From Cystobacter fuscus DSM 2262 (GTDB taxonomy: Bacteria > Myxococcota > Myxococcia > Myxococcales > Myxococcaceae): a DNA stretch of 64,000 nucleotides. The notes beneath the pieces are model-generated. The model was not told the DNA's origin. It worked only from the letters and a program-made list of their open reading frames with translations, and did no database searches. The DNA is taken from positions 334,764-398,763 of the forward strand of contig NZ_ANAH02000014.1 in assembly GCF_000335475.2 (NCBI RefSeq), in the 5' to 3' direction. The position numbers and the translations under genes are program-made. Positions within the stretch are counted from its first letter, which is position 1, and each line of letters begins with the position of its first letter. Positions 1-8,899 of this stretch are shown here, piece after piece.

Positions 1-1
1 C

Positions 2-1021
2 CGCGTCATCACCACCGAGGCGCCCAAGAATCACGAGGGCGTGCGCCTGGGCATGGCGCTGGAGCGGGTGTTGCCGGTGAAGTCGGTGGAGCAGGGCCAG
101 CGCTCGACGCGCTACCTGCTCACGAACAAGGCCGTGCCCAATCCGCGCCGCTTCGAGCTGGAGACGGCCCTGCTCACCGAGGAGCGCAAGCTGGAGGAGG
201 TGGAGCGCAAGATGGGAGGCGTGCTGCGCGAGTACCTGCGCCGGCAGGACGAGCTGGTGCAGGCGCGCGAGGTGGCCGGGCGCTGCCGCGACCGCGAGCG
301 CAAGGCGTGCAGCAAGGCCCTGGCCGAGTGCACCGAGGCCATCACCCGCGTGAAGCCCGGGCATGTGCCCCGCGAGTGCGACCCCTCGCTGTGCAATCCG
401 CAGTGTGAGCAGGAGGAGCGCGCCTACGCCCAACGCGCCGCGACGGCCGGGGAGCTGGAGCAGCGGCTGGAGGGCGCGCAGGAGAGCGCCGAGGCCCAGC
501 GGCGCGAGGTGCAGCGCGGCCGGGACGCCTGGTACCGCGAGCCGCTCACGGTGGAGGAGCCCGTCTACGCGGACTACCCCTATGACGTGGAGCTGCACAA
601 GCTGACCCTCACGGCGACCGTCACCGAGCGCCTGGTGGACCTGGCCAAGGACTCCGCGGGCGCCTCGCCCCACACCGAGGACTACGCGGCGCTGCACGAG
701 GACTCGTCGAACAAGGCCTATGACAAGGTGGGCGTGCTGGCGGACCCCGTGCAACTGCGCAGCGAGGCGGAGCTGCGCGTGGAGGCGGGGGACAAGGCCA
801 TCGCCGCCATCGCCGCGCGGGTGAAGGAGCGCTTCGACGCCTACCGCCAGCGCCGCGTGGAGGACGCGCGCCGGGGCCTGGTGCGTCCCAGCTCCGAGGA
901 CGTGGTGGAGACGGCGGTGCGGGCGCTGCTGCTCACCGCGGACGAGCCCCCCCAGGACATCCTCCAGACGATCGCCAAGGCCCGGGGGCTCGAGCACCCC
1001 GAGGCCCTGCTCGGGCGCTAG
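2..1021 (+). CDS. Hypothetical coiled-coil protein, 5' end outside the window
   Basis: The frame is open from base 2, so the first GTG at 41 is probably internal and the true start lies upstream of the window. About 339 residues are visible. The visible part is hydrophilic and rich in Glu, Arg and Ala. It has a long predicted coiled coil (about residues 60-170 of the visible part) interrupted by a cysteine cluster (C-x6-C, then ECDPSLCNPQC) that could bind a metal or form disulfides. The C-terminal third is helical with no membrane segment. I do not recognise the family. It converges on the next gene with only 12 bases between stops. Confidence 0.7.
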   Translation, partial: RVITTEAPKNHEGVRLGMALERVLPVKSVEQGQRSTRYLLTNKAVPNPRRFELETALLTEERKLEEVERKMGGVLREYLRRQDELVQAREVAGRCRDRERKACSKALAECTEAITRVKPGHVPRECDPSLCNPQCEQEERAYAQRAATAGELEQRLEGAQESAEAQRREVQRGRDAWYREPLTVEEPVYADYPYDVELHKLTLTATVTERLVDLAKDSAGASPHTEDYAALHEDSSNKAYDKVGVLADPVQLRSEAELRVEAGDKAIAAIAARVKERFDAYRQRRVEDARRGLVRPSSEDVVETAVRALLLTADEPPQDILQTIAKARGLEHPEALLGR

Positions 1022-1033
1022 CGGCGCGCGGCG

Positions 1034-1783
1034 TCAGGCCACGGAGGCCGACACGGGCGTGCCCAGCGAGGCCTCGGCGGACTCCAGGCAGTCCTCGATG
1101 AAGCGCAGCTGGAGCTCGAGCGCCTCGGCGCTCAGCTCCGCGAACGTCCGGGCGTTCTCCGGCATCGCGCGCACCAGTTCCTCCATCAGCCGCGTCTGGT
1201 TCACCGCGCGCGGCGCATCCGGCTGGGACTGGGCCTTGAGCGCGCACAGCCCCTCGAGCGCCTCGCGGCCGAGCACCCGCGTCACGTTGGCCAGCAGGTG
1301 GGGCCCCATCATCTGCGTGAGCAGGGTGCTCTCGAACTCGATGGCGATCTGCGCCGAGGGGAACTCCCCGGTGAGCGTCTCCTCGACGAGCCGGCGGTAG
1401 GAGCGCATCGCGTCGGTGGGGTATTGCGAGAGCAACCGCTCGGTGTGGAGCACCGGCTGGAAGCGCTGGTTCCACCGGCGCACGAGCACCTGCACGTCCT
1501 CGGTCATCGTCTGGGCGAGGCCCGAGGCCTGTTTGGCATGCGCGAGCAGGCTCTTGCCCAGTGTGTCCAGGCTCAGCAGGAGGCTGCGGTGGCCGGCGCG
1601 GCGGTTCCATCCCTCCAGGGGCTCGGCGATGTAGACGCCGAGGGCGTGGTACTGCAGGAGGAAGCGCTCGAGCAGCTCCGGGGAGATGGCGGGATCCACC
1701 ACCCTGCGCATCACCGGCTCCGTGGCGACGCGGGCGCGCGCGGCCAGGACGTAGGGCTCGTACAGCTCTTTGACCAGACTCAT
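1034..1783 (-). CDS. Heme-oxygenase-like / iron-containing redox enzyme-like protein
   Basis: An all-helical protein of 249 residues. The pattern of a conserved YHALGVYIAEPLEGW helix, an AHAKQ helix and an AIEFESTLL helix suggests the heme-oxygenase / TenA / iron-containing redox enzyme fold; His and Glu residues on these helices could bind metal. This is a fold-level resemblance only and the substrate is unknown. The start at 1783 is supported by AAGGAG about 7 bases upstream. It lies 36 bases downstream of the PilZ-acetyltransferase gene on the same strand, so the two are probably one operon. Confidence 0.55.
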   Translation of the reverse strand: MSLVKELYEPYVLAARARVATEPVMRRVVDPAISPELLERFLLQYHALGVYIAEPLEGWNRRAGHRSLLLSLDTLGKSLLAHAKQASGLAQTMTEDVQVLVRRWNQRFQPVLHTERLLSQYPTDAMRSYRRLVEETLTGEFPSAQIAIEFESTLLTQMMGPHLLANVTRVLGREALEGLCALKAQSQPDAPRAVNQTRLMEELVRAMPENARTFAELSAEALELQLRFIEDCLESAEASLGTPVSASVA

Positions 1784-1819
1784 GTCGGCTCCTTCGCTGT
1801 GTGCAATCGGGGTGTGGGT

Positions 1820-3919
1820 TCAGGCCATGGGAGCCGGAGAGGGGAGTCGGCCCACCGTCGCCTCGCTCACGTGTTCCAGGAACTCGGGCAGCAGGTGGGC
1901 GGAGATCAGCCACAGACAGGGGCTGGTGCCGGGCCCCTCGCGCAACCGGGCGGCCGCGAGCGGGCCGTCGTCGTCCTCCTCGGACACGAGGACGAAGGAG
2001 GGCAGGTTGCGCGCGGCGTACCAGACGCGCGCCGCGTCCAGCAGCGCGACGTAGGTCTCCTGTCCTCCGGGCGCGAGCGGGAACAGCCGCGCCGTGTCCA
2101 GCATGCGCAGCAGGTTCATTCCCTCCGGTCCCCGCTCGAGCACGATGGCGGCCACCGCCATGCCCTCGCGGCGCGCCACCAGCACCTGCCGCTCGCGCTC
2201 CAACCCCGCCGCGTGCCAGGCCTCCGTGGCCTCCGTCAGCGCCAGATGCTCGCGCGAGAGGTCCATCGCCTCCACGTAGCAGGCGGGCCGGGTGCGGGCG
2301 ATCTCGCTCGCCAGGAACGCCGTCTCCTCGGCGGTGGCCGGGCCGATGTCGAAGCCGTCCGCGGGCAGTCCACTCGGCTCGTCGCACCGCGCGCGCCACA
2401 GGTGCACGGGCAGCACCAGGGCCTCGCCCGTGTCGGCGTGCTGGCGCGCGTAGGACAGGTAGACGCGCTCGAAGAAGGGCACGCTCGCGTCGACGTAGCC
2501 GAGCAGCCAGCGGAAGTCGGGAGCGCTCTGCGCGTGCTCCAGCGCGCGCAGGTGCAGCTCGCGGAGGATCCGCCCCGGGGCCACCTCCGGGACGGGGGCA
2601 CCCGGGCGCTTGGCGAGCTGGTGCACGAGCCAGCCATGATGCCAGGCGCGCACCGAGGACAGCGTGCCCTCCACGCCCCGCTCCGATGGCCACACCGCCT
2701 GGCAGAAGAGCTGGGGCTCGCGCGCCGCGCGCAGGCTCGTGTCGACGAAGCTGGCGCGCTGCTGCTCGAAGTCCTCGGGCGTGTCGCCCGCGAGCTGGTG
2801 GTAGTCCGTGTCGGCGAGCAGTTGCCACAGCGGCTCGAGCCACTCCTCGCCCTCGCGCGTGTCGGGGCAGAGCGCCTGGGAGACGAGCTGCATCCAGCGC
2901 GCCTCGTCCTCGGGCGTCTGGGGCGTCACCTGGAGGCCCAGCACCCGCTGGCCGTCCGGACGCGGCTTGCCCACGTAGCGCACTTCTCCGCGCAACAGGA
3001 AGGGCTCGCCGTTCTCGGAGAGGACCTCGAGCGGCTGCAGGAGCAGGCCCGGGAAGGCGAGATCGTCCGCGGAGCCCAACAGGGACAGGCCGGTGGAGGA
3101 CACGTCCTGGATTTCACGCTCGCGCGCGCCCAGCTCGTTCCACAGGGGGTGGTGGAAGCGGGCCAGCAGGCCGGCGGGAGCGGGCACGCGCCGGCGCGCG
3201 CGGTGGCGCACCCGCCACAGCCGCCGGGGAATGGGCGTCACCAACCGGTCGCCGCGCACCTCGAGCTCCGGCACGCGCATGCGGAAGGCGGAGTTGTAGC
3301 CCACCACCTCGATGTCATGGGGCGCCTGCCCCCACCGGGCCGACGGCTCCTCCAGGCGCCAGTGCAGCCGCGAGGTCTCGACGTCGAAGTACTCGAGCGA
3401 CACGCGCAGCGTCCGGCCCGGCTGGCGCAAGAGCCCCTGGTGCTGCATGACACACACGGACTTGAGGATGGAGCGGATGCGCTCGGTATCGACGAGCGCC
3501 TCCTCGATGGGCCGCGGCGACACGGCGGGCAGGGCGCGTCCCTCGCGCGCCGCCGAGTCCAGCGCGGAGAGGATCTGCCGGCCCTGCTCCAGCGTCACGT
3601 CGACGAACTGGATGCCGAAGGGCGCGTCGGCGCGGCGCGGATCACTCCAGAAGATCTCCCCGCGCAACGGCCCGATGGTGCGGCCATTGTCGTCCAGGAG
3701 CAGTTGCACGGGGCGCTCGCGGGGGGGCAGCTCCGTGCCCGGCTCCGCCAGGGCCCACACCGCCGTGGGGCTCAGCCGCGTCACCCGGCTGCTGCTGATG
3801 CCGGGCTGCGAGAGGATGAGGTTGATGCCTTGATCGGGCTCGTGCGCGTGCAGCGAATAGCCCGAGTAGGTGCCGGCGGTGAGGGCCAGTCCCGTCGAAG
3901 TCTCCAGATGTTCACGCAT
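1820..3919 (-). CDS. PilZ-domain protein fused to an acetyltransferase-like C-terminal region
   Basis: 699 residues. A PilZ domain lies at about 230-350: a basic RxxxR stretch (RHRARRR near 239-245) is followed by DVSSTGLSLL near 272, the two halves of the cyclic-di-GMP binding signature. Residues 30-130 look like a second, degenerate PilZ-like barrel lacking those residues. The C-terminal half (about 370-699) is mixed alpha/beta and resembles GNAT N-acetyltransferases, ending in an AWHAAG..RERQVLVARREGMAVAAIVLE strand pattern. The frame is open further upstream to 4057, but the ATG at 3919 has GGGAGAAAG in front of it. Inference: a c-di-GMP-controlled enzyme. The heme-oxygenase-like gene follows in the same operon. 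Confidence 0.7.
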   Translation of the reverse strand: MREHLETSTGLALTAGTYSGYSLHAHEPDQGINLILSQPGISSSRVTRLSPTAVWALAEPGTELPPRERPVQLLLDDNGRTIGPLRGEIFWSDPRRADAPFGIQFVDVTLEQGRQILSALDSAAREGRALPAVSPRPIEEALVDTERIRSILKSVCVMQHQGLLRQPGRTLRVSLEYFDVETSRLHWRLEEPSARWGQAPHDIEVVGYNSAFRMRVPELEVRGDRLVTPIPRRLWRVRHRARRRVPAPAGLLARFHHPLWNELGAREREIQDVSSTGLSLLGSADDLAFPGLLLQPLEVLSENGEPFLLRGEVRYVGKPRPDGQRVLGLQVTPQTPEDEARWMQLVSQALCPDTREGEEWLEPLWQLLADTDYHQLAGDTPEDFEQQRASFVDTSLRAAREPQLFCQAVWPSERGVEGTLSSVRAWHHGWLVHQLAKRPGAPVPEVAPGRILRELHLRALEHAQSAPDFRWLLGYVDASVPFFERVYLSYARQHADTGEALVLPVHLWRARCDEPSGLPADGFDIGPATAEETAFLASEIARTRPACYVEAMDLSREHLALTEATEAWHAAGLERERQVLVARREGMAVAAIVLERGPEGMNLLRMLDTARLFPLAPGGQETYVALLDAARVWYAARNLPSFVLVSEEDDDGPLAAARLREGPGTSPCLWLISAHLLPEFLEHVSEATVGRLPSPAPMA

Positions 3920-4478
3920 GGCGCTTTCTCCCGCATGGGGATGGCGCGGGTTGCTCGCGCCTGGCCGCCAGCGGGAGGGGGGTCCCGGGCGGCTCTCAAT
4001 CCCTTGCACGAAAAGAGAGCGCTCCCCGCCCCCGTTCGTCAAGCCGGGTCTCGCCATTCATTGCTCACCGCGCGCGGGTATCGCGATGCCAATGGAAAAG
4101 TCCGCCCCGCCCGGCCAGGACTCCAGAAGCCCGCTGTCTCTCCGAGAGAACGGACCCTGCCTGGAGACGGGTAAACGAAGACTTGAGGGGCGCGCGGCGA
4201 AGGTTGTCAGGAGTTTGCCGGACTGACGGATCTGCAGCGTCGCCGCAGTTATGGGCCGGAGATGTGCACGAGCGTCCCCCTGCTGAGAGGGATTGCTGGG
4301 AATGGAGGGTTTACGTGGACCCGGGGAGAGGCGGCGCCCGAGGGGACCGGCGGAAGGTGGACACCGCCGGACGGCGGATGTGGACCAGACGACGGAAGGA
4401 CTGTCGGCGGCGCGACCGGGAAGAACGTCATGGCGGTCCGCGGCGGGACGGGCGAGGCTCGGGGCCCAGGAGAACCCC
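3920..4478. other. Intergenic region, no gene seen
   Basis: This 559-base gap separates two divergently transcribed genes and must hold their promoters. Short GC-rich open frames occur but none has a ribosome binding site together with plausible coding character. I see no clear sigma-70 or sigma-54 hexamer pair, tRNA or strong hairpin. Confidence 0.4.
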
Positions 4479-4814
4479 ATGAGCCAAACCACGGCGGACG
4501 ATCGCTTCAACATCGAAGTGCTCAAGTTGATGATCCAACTGGCCTGGAGTGATGGGCGGCTCGACGCGCGGGAGTCGGGCCTCATCCAGGGCGTGGCGCG
4601 CAGCTGGAACGTTCCGGAGTCGGAGTTCGCCGCCCTCAAGAAGCTCCTGGCGCACGGGGGCACGCCCCCCGCGCCCGATCTGGCGCTGCTGCGCGACCGT
4701 CCGGACGAGGTCTTCGAGGCGGTGCGCGCCCTCATCGCGAGCGACGGCGAGCTTCGGGCCGAGGAGAAGGAGCTGATCGAGGAGCTGCGCGTCATCCTCG
4801 GCCAGGAGTCCTGA
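4479..4814 (+). CDS. TerB-family protein
   Basis: 111 residues. The repeated acidic pattern SDGRLDARES near the N-terminus and SDGELRAEEKELI near the C-terminus is typical of TerB (tellurite-resistance / DjlA-like helical) domains, where the Asp and Glu residues bind a divalent metal. The frame is open upstream, but the ATG at 4479 is preceded by AGGAGA at proper spacing and begins the recognisable domain (MSQTTADDRFN). It stands alone, with no ter operon beside it. A general stress or membrane-associated metal-sensing role is inferred from the family, not shown by the sequence. Confidence 0.75.
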   Translation: MSQTTADDRFNIEVLKLMIQLAWSDGRLDARESGLIQGVARSWNVPESEFAALKKLLAHGGTPPAPDLALLRDRPDEVFEAVRALIASDGELRAEEKELIEELRVILGQES

Positions 4815-4910
4815 GCCCGGGGGACCGAGGGCCTCGGGCGCTCGCGGAGCCACGCCGGGCAGCCGGGTGGGCGCGCACCGGTATAGAAAGCCCCCAGGTT
4901 CTCCGTCCCC

Positions 4911-5972
4911 ATGCCCATCTCCGCTCCCCGTTTCCGTCTCCTCGCCGCCTTCCTGCTGTGCCTGTCCTCGGGCTGCCAGGAGAGAGCGCGCGCCACGAAG
5001 GCGCCAAGGCCCCGGCGTGCGCCGCCGCTGCAACTCACGCGCTCGCGGATGTTGACCCTCCCGGCGCCCGAGGTGGCCGGGGGCGCGGCCTATGTCTCCG
5101 CCGCGAGCGGCCTCGTGCGGGTGGGTGACTGGCTGCATGTCGTCGCGGACGACTCCCTGTCACTCGCCTCCTTTCCACTCCAGGGCGAGGGGCCTGGACT
5201 CTGGGTGAGACTCTTTCCGGGCGAGCTGCCCCGGGACGCGGCGGACCGCAAGGCCGTGAAGCCGGACCTGGAGGCGCTCTGTCTCGTGGAGGGCCTCGCC
5301 TCGGCGCCCCAGGGAGCCCTGCTGGCGGTTCCCTCCGGGAGCGCCCCGGCGCGGAGGCGTGGGGCGCTGATCCCCCTCCAGGCGGATGGGCGGCTGGGCG
5401 GCGCCGTGCGCGAGGTGGACTTCTCGGGCCTGTACGCCCGGCTCGCCCGGGAGCTGGGCCCCCTCAACGTGGAGGGGGCCGCCTGGACGGGCAAACACCT
5501 GTGGTTGCTCAACCGGGGCAACAGCGACGAGGGCTCGGACGCCGTGGTGATGATCGCGGGCGAGGGCCTCGCGCGCGCCCTCGAGGCCGGTGTGCCTCCC
5601 GGCCCGGAGCTGGTGCGCGACGTGAAGCGCTGGAAGCTGGGCCGGACCCGCTCGGTGCGGCTGTCCTTCTCGGACGCGGCGCCGCTGCCGGACGGTCGCG
5701 TCGTCTTCACCGCCGCCGCCGAGGACACCCATGGTCCCTATGCCGATGGCGCCGTGGTGGGCTCGGCCGTGGGCATGCTGGCCCCGGACGGCACGCCCCT
5801 GTGGCTCGAGCACGTGGAGGGCAAGGTGAAGCTGGAGGGCGTGACGGCGCGGGTGGAGCAGGGCCGTCTGCACCTGTGGCTCGTCTCGGACGCGGATGAC
5901 TCCTCCGTCGTCGCGCCCCTGTTCGAGCTCACCCTGGATGATCCTCCGCCCCCCTCGTCTCCGGGCCGCTAG
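4911..5972 (+). CDS. Lipoprotein, beta-propeller-like (DUF6929 type)
   Basis: 353 residues with a lipoprotein signal peptide: a hydrophobic core (LLAAFLLCL) followed by lipobox SSGC at about 18-21. The mature part alternates short beta strands with conserved-looking blocks such as LNVEGAAW..KHLWLLNRGN, DAAPLPDGRVVFTAAAED and KLEGVTAR, the layout of a five- to six-bladed propeller. Similar proteins are annotated as DUF6929; that assignment is from memory. The product is probably anchored in the envelope. The Shine-Dalgarno sequence is weak. A TATAGA hexamer about 30 bases upstream of the ATG could be a -10 box. Confidence 0.65.
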   Translation: MPISAPRFRLLAAFLLCLSSGCQERARATKAPRPRRAPPLQLTRSRMLTLPAPEVAGGAAYVSAASGLVRVGDWLHVVADDSLSLASFPLQGEGPGLWVRLFPGELPRDAADRKAVKPDLEALCLVEGLASAPQGALLAVPSGSAPARRRGALIPLQADGRLGGAVREVDFSGLYARLARELGPLNVEGAAWTGKHLWLLNRGNSDEGSDAVVMIAGEGLARALEAGVPPGPELVRDVKRWKLGRTRSVRLSFSDAAPLPDGRVVFTAAAEDTHGPYADGAVVGSAVGMLAPDGTPLWLEHVEGKVKLEGVTARVEQGRLHLWLVSDADDSSVVAPLFELTLDDPPPPSSPGR

Positions 5973-6143
5973 CAAGGCGGCCAGGCGAGGCGGTGTCTCC
6001 CTTTCTCAAGAATTGGCAAACGCCTTGCAGATAAGAAGGCGCAACTTCCCGGGGCGCGGCGCGATAATCCCTTGTGCCCACTACCAGGAAGCAGTCCTTT
6101 TCTGGTTATTCTATCGAAATCGCTTCTGCTCTCAGGTGATCCC

Positions 6144-7247
6144 ATGCGCGTTCGCTCTCCGCCTCCCGCTCCCGCCCCCGCTTCCGCGTCGAAGCCGACG
6201 ACAAGCCCCACCACCCCGGCCGCGGCGAACCCGACGGCAGGCACCACCACCCCGGCCGGCACCAAGCCCGCCGATGGTTTCACGGCCGGCAACAAGACGA
6301 GTCGGATGGATAAGGCCAACAACGCCATGGGTCTGGCCAACAACACGGTCGGTCTGGCCCAGGGTGGCGTGGGTCTGGCCCAGAGCTTGTCGCCCAGTGG
6401 CGGCGCGGGCGGGGCCGGCGGCGCGGGCGGGGCTGGTGGCGCGGGCGGGGCGGCGCAGCCCGGGACCGTTCCGGGCGGCTTCCAGCAGGCCCTCGCGATG
6501 GCCCAGCAGCCCATGGCCGCGTTCCAGCAGCTCCTGGGGGGCCTGACGGGAGGCCAGGGTGGAGCGGCTGGCGCGCATCAGGCCGCCACGGGCGCGCTGG
6601 CGAGCCTGAACCAGATGGCCACCAGCATGCTGGGCGGCATCAATCAGGCGGCCGCCTCGGGTGGGATCAGCGGGGGCGGCGCGACCCAGATGGCCTCGGC
6701 CCTGATGGGGGGCGTGGGCCAGATTGCCTCGACCCTGATGGGCGGCGCGCAGAAGCTCATGGGCGGGCTGGGTGGCGCGCACCAGGCGCCGGGGTTCGGA
6801 CAAGGCAGCCCGGTGGGTCACGCGTCGACCCAGGCCGCGGGCCAGTCCAGCCCGTCGGCCATGGCCGGCTCGGCGTCCTCCGCCATGTCGGCGGGTCAGG
6901 GCGTCCTCTCCGGCGCGGCCGGTATGGCGGACATGCTCAAGGGCGGCACCGGTGCCCTGGCGAAGGCGGCCGGGCGTTTCGCTCCGGGCCTCAACATCGC
7001 CGTGGCGGGCATGGACGTCGCCAATGCCGCGAAGACCTTCAGTGATCCCAAGGCGACCATGGGCCAGAAGGTCACCGCGGGCATCACCGCCGGGGGCTCC
7101 GTGCTCGCCGCCACCAACATCCCCGTCCTGTCGCAGGCGGGCGCGGCCGTCTCCACGGTCGCCAGCCTGGCGGGTCCCGCCATCGAGGGCCTCGCGGGCC
7201 CGCTCAAGAACGCGACCCAGGGCTTCAAGCAGCTCCTCGGCGGTTGA
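6144..7247 (+). CDS. Gly/Ala-rich cysteine-free protein with no Sec signal
   Basis: 367 residues from the ATG at 6144. Residues 1-55 are Pro/Thr/Ala-rich and probably disordered. A segment follows with the repeats MGLANN, VGLANN-like and VGLAQGG, then six tandem Gly-Gly-Ala triplets around 90-107 encoded by a GC-rich tandem repeat near 6405-6455. The rest is a chain of hydrophobic Gly/Ala/Ser segments resembling the glycine-zipper regions of pore-forming or translocator proteins. It has no cysteine, no N-terminal signal peptide and no recognised catalytic motif. The next gene, 29 bases downstream, encodes a trigger-factor-like protein that may be its chaperone. The function is unknown. Confidence 0.65.
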   Translation: MRVRSPPPAPAPASASKPTTSPTTPAAANPTAGTTTPAGTKPADGFTAGNKTSRMDKANNAMGLANNTVGLAQGGVGLAQSLSPSGGAGGAGGAGGAGGAGGAAQPGTVPGGFQQALAMAQQPMAAFQQLLGGLTGGQGGAAGAHQAATGALASLNQMATSMLGGINQAAASGGISGGGATQMASALMGGVGQIASTLMGGAQKLMGGLGGAHQAPGFGQGSPVGHASTQAAGQSSPSAMAGSASSAMSAGQGVLSGAAGMADMLKGGTGALAKAAGRFAPGLNIAVAGMDVANAAKTFSDPKATMGQKVTAGITAGGSVLAATNIPVLSQAGAAVSTVASLAGPAIEGLAGPLKNATQGFKQLLGG

Positions 7248-7276
7248 GCTAGTCTGCGGCCTCGAAAGGATCCTTC

Positions 7277-8353
7277 ATGGACTCCACCCAGAAACCTTCT
7301 CCTCCCGCCAAGAAGCCTTTCGAGGTTCCGCTCTCCCTCCCGCTGGCCCGCAAGGCCGCACAGGGCAGTCCGGTGCAACTGCCTCCAGTGACCGCGCCGT
7401 CACTGGAGGGTCTGTCCATCACCGTGCCCGCCCCCGAGCGCATCACCGCCCAGCAGATCCAGGAGCGCTTCCAGGATCTGGCGCGCGCACACGCCACCGA
7501 GCGCATGCGTCTGCGCACCGAGCGCATCGCCTGGGGCGACGAGGTGCTGCTCAACCTCGTGGGCTACTCCAACGGCAAGCTCATCCCCTTCAGCGTGCGC
7601 GCCGATGTCTGGGTTCCCCTGGCGCCCGCGCCCCTGCTGCCCGGTTTGTACGAGCAGCTGGTGGGCCACCTGCCGGGAGAGACCGTGCTGGCGGACATCC
7701 TGCTGAGCCAGGACTACCCCGTCGAGGCGCTGCGCGGTCAGCCCGCGCGCTTCGCCGTGCAGATCCAGGCCGCGCGCGAGGTGAAGTTTCCGGATCCGGC
7801 GAGCCCGGAGTTCCTCAAGGCCTTTGGCCGGGGGGACACGGTGGAGGCGGCCACGAACAGCGTGTTGAAGGAGCTGGAGCGGGAGACGGTGGCGTTGCTG
7901 CGGCTCCAGGCCCAGGAGATGGTGCTCAACGAGGTGGCTGCCCGCACGCAGGTGGACATCCCCGAGGCGCTCGTGGACGAGGAGATCCGCCGCCGCTGGG
8001 GCTCGAGCGAGGGCCGGGCCGTGACCGAGCTCAAGTTCACCGAGAAGCAGCAGGAGGAGTCGCTGCAGACGTGGCTGAAGGACGAGCCCACCCGGGCCGC
8101 GGTCCGTCACCGACTGCGCATCGGCCTGGCGCTGAGCGCCATCTGCGCGCGCGACGGCCTCACCCTCACCCAGGCCAAGGTGCAGGAGGTCCTCAAGGCC
8201 GAGGCCGCCGCCCTCGGGATTCCGCTGGAGCAGGCCGCCGCCTCCCTGCGCGAGGAGCCGCACCAGTTCGCCCGCATCGAGCAGGCGGCCTGGCACCTGA
8301 TGGCGGTCGAGTACGTCATGAGCAAGGCCCAGGTCCGCTTCGCGGGCGCCTGA
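7277..8353 (+). CDS. Trigger-factor-like chaperone / peptidyl-prolyl isomerase
   Basis: 358 residues. Residues 80-175 match the FKBP-type domain of trigger factor: GDEVLLNLVGYSNGK, then a PGLYEQLVGHLPGETV block, then DYPVEALRGQPARFAVQI. Residues 180-358 match the helical C-terminal chaperone arms (VDIPEALVDEEIRRRW, then long helices). The N-terminal ribosome-binding domain of housekeeping trigger factor, with its GFRxGxxP tail, is absent; in its place are 75 Pro-rich residues. Length is about 80 below a standard trigger factor. GAAAGGA precedes the ATG. Loss of the ribosome-binding domain and the adjacency to the Gly/Ala-rich gene point to a dedicated, post-translational client, which is inferred. 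Confidence 0.75.
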   Translation: MDSTQKPSPPAKKPFEVPLSLPLARKAAQGSPVQLPPVTAPSLEGLSITVPAPERITAQQIQERFQDLARAHATERMRLRTERIAWGDEVLLNLVGYSNGKLIPFSVRADVWVPLAPAPLLPGLYEQLVGHLPGETVLADILLSQDYPVEALRGQPARFAVQIQAAREVKFPDPASPEFLKAFGRGDTVEAATNSVLKELERETVALLRLQAQEMVLNEVAARTQVDIPEALVDEEIRRRWGSSEGRAVTELKFTEKQQEESLQTWLKDEPTRAAVRHRLRIGLALSAICARDGLTLTQAKVQEVLKAEAAALGIPLEQAAASLREEPHQFARIEQAAWHLMAVEYVMSKAQVRFAGA

Positions 8354-8380
8354 GGCTCGGGATGCCGGGTGGGGCGCTTC

Positions 8381-8899
8381 CTACAGCGCCACGCCCACCT
8401 CGAGCAGCGTGAGGCTGTAGACGGGGCCTCGGCCGACGCCATCGCCGCCCAGGCCCACCCCCAGCTCCACCAGGGACACCTGGGCGCTCCCGAGCGAGAA
8501 GCGCGCGGGCGCCAGCGTCAGGCCCACGCCCAGCGCGGGGCCTCGCGCGTACACGGACTCGCCGGGCATGACGAAGCCGAGCTGATCGCCGAAGAGCCCG
8601 GTGAGGGACACCAGGGCCGCGGGCCGCCACCCGCCGCTCGGGCGTTGGAGCCCCGCGCCCAGACGCACCTCGAGCACCGAGCCCAGGCCGGTGAGTCCGT
8701 TCACGTCCGCCTGGAGCAACCACAGCCCCCGCAGCGTGTCGCGCACGCCCACGCCGCCGCCCAGGCCTCCCTGGGTGCGCGCGGAGGAGAGGTACGCCGT
8801 GAGGCCCGAGCGGGCGTAGAAGGAGAGCTGGTGCGCGGGGAGGGGGCCGCCCGGGGCTTCGGCGAGCGCGGCGAGGACGAGGAGGGTGGTGGGCGTCAT
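8381..8899 (-). CDS. Small barrel-like envelope protein
   Basis: 172 residues beginning MTPTTLLVLAALAEAPG, a short apparent signal peptide. The mature part is made of alternating amphipathic strands rich in Gly, Leu and Val (LSFYARSGLTAYLSSAR, GGVGVRDTLRGLW, VLEVRLGAGLQRP, ending VYSLTLLEVGVAL), consistent with a small outer-membrane beta barrel. The terminal residue is Leu rather than Phe or Tyr. Its ATG overlaps the stop of the M28 peptidase gene in an ATGA arrangement, so translation is probably coupled. No known family is recognised. Confidence 0.55.
   Translation of the reverse strand: MTPTTLLVLAALAEAPGGPLPAHQLSFYARSGLTAYLSSARTQGGLGGGVGVRDTLRGLWLLQADVNGLTGLGSVLEVRLGAGLQRPSGGWRPAALVSLTGLFGDQLGFVMPGESVYARGPALGVGLTLAPARFSLGSAQVSLVELGVGLGGDGVGRGPVYSLTLLEVGVAL

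Noticed and set aside
1298..4174. A 958-codon plus-strand frame over the PilZ and redox-like genes
   Set aside because: Low-complexity shadow translation; the minus strand carries recognisable motifs and ribosome binding sites.
6405..6455. Short tandem GC-rich repeat resembling a CRISPR or VNTR
   Set aside because: It is a codon-periodic Gly-Gly-Ala repeat inside a coding sequence, with no spacer structure.
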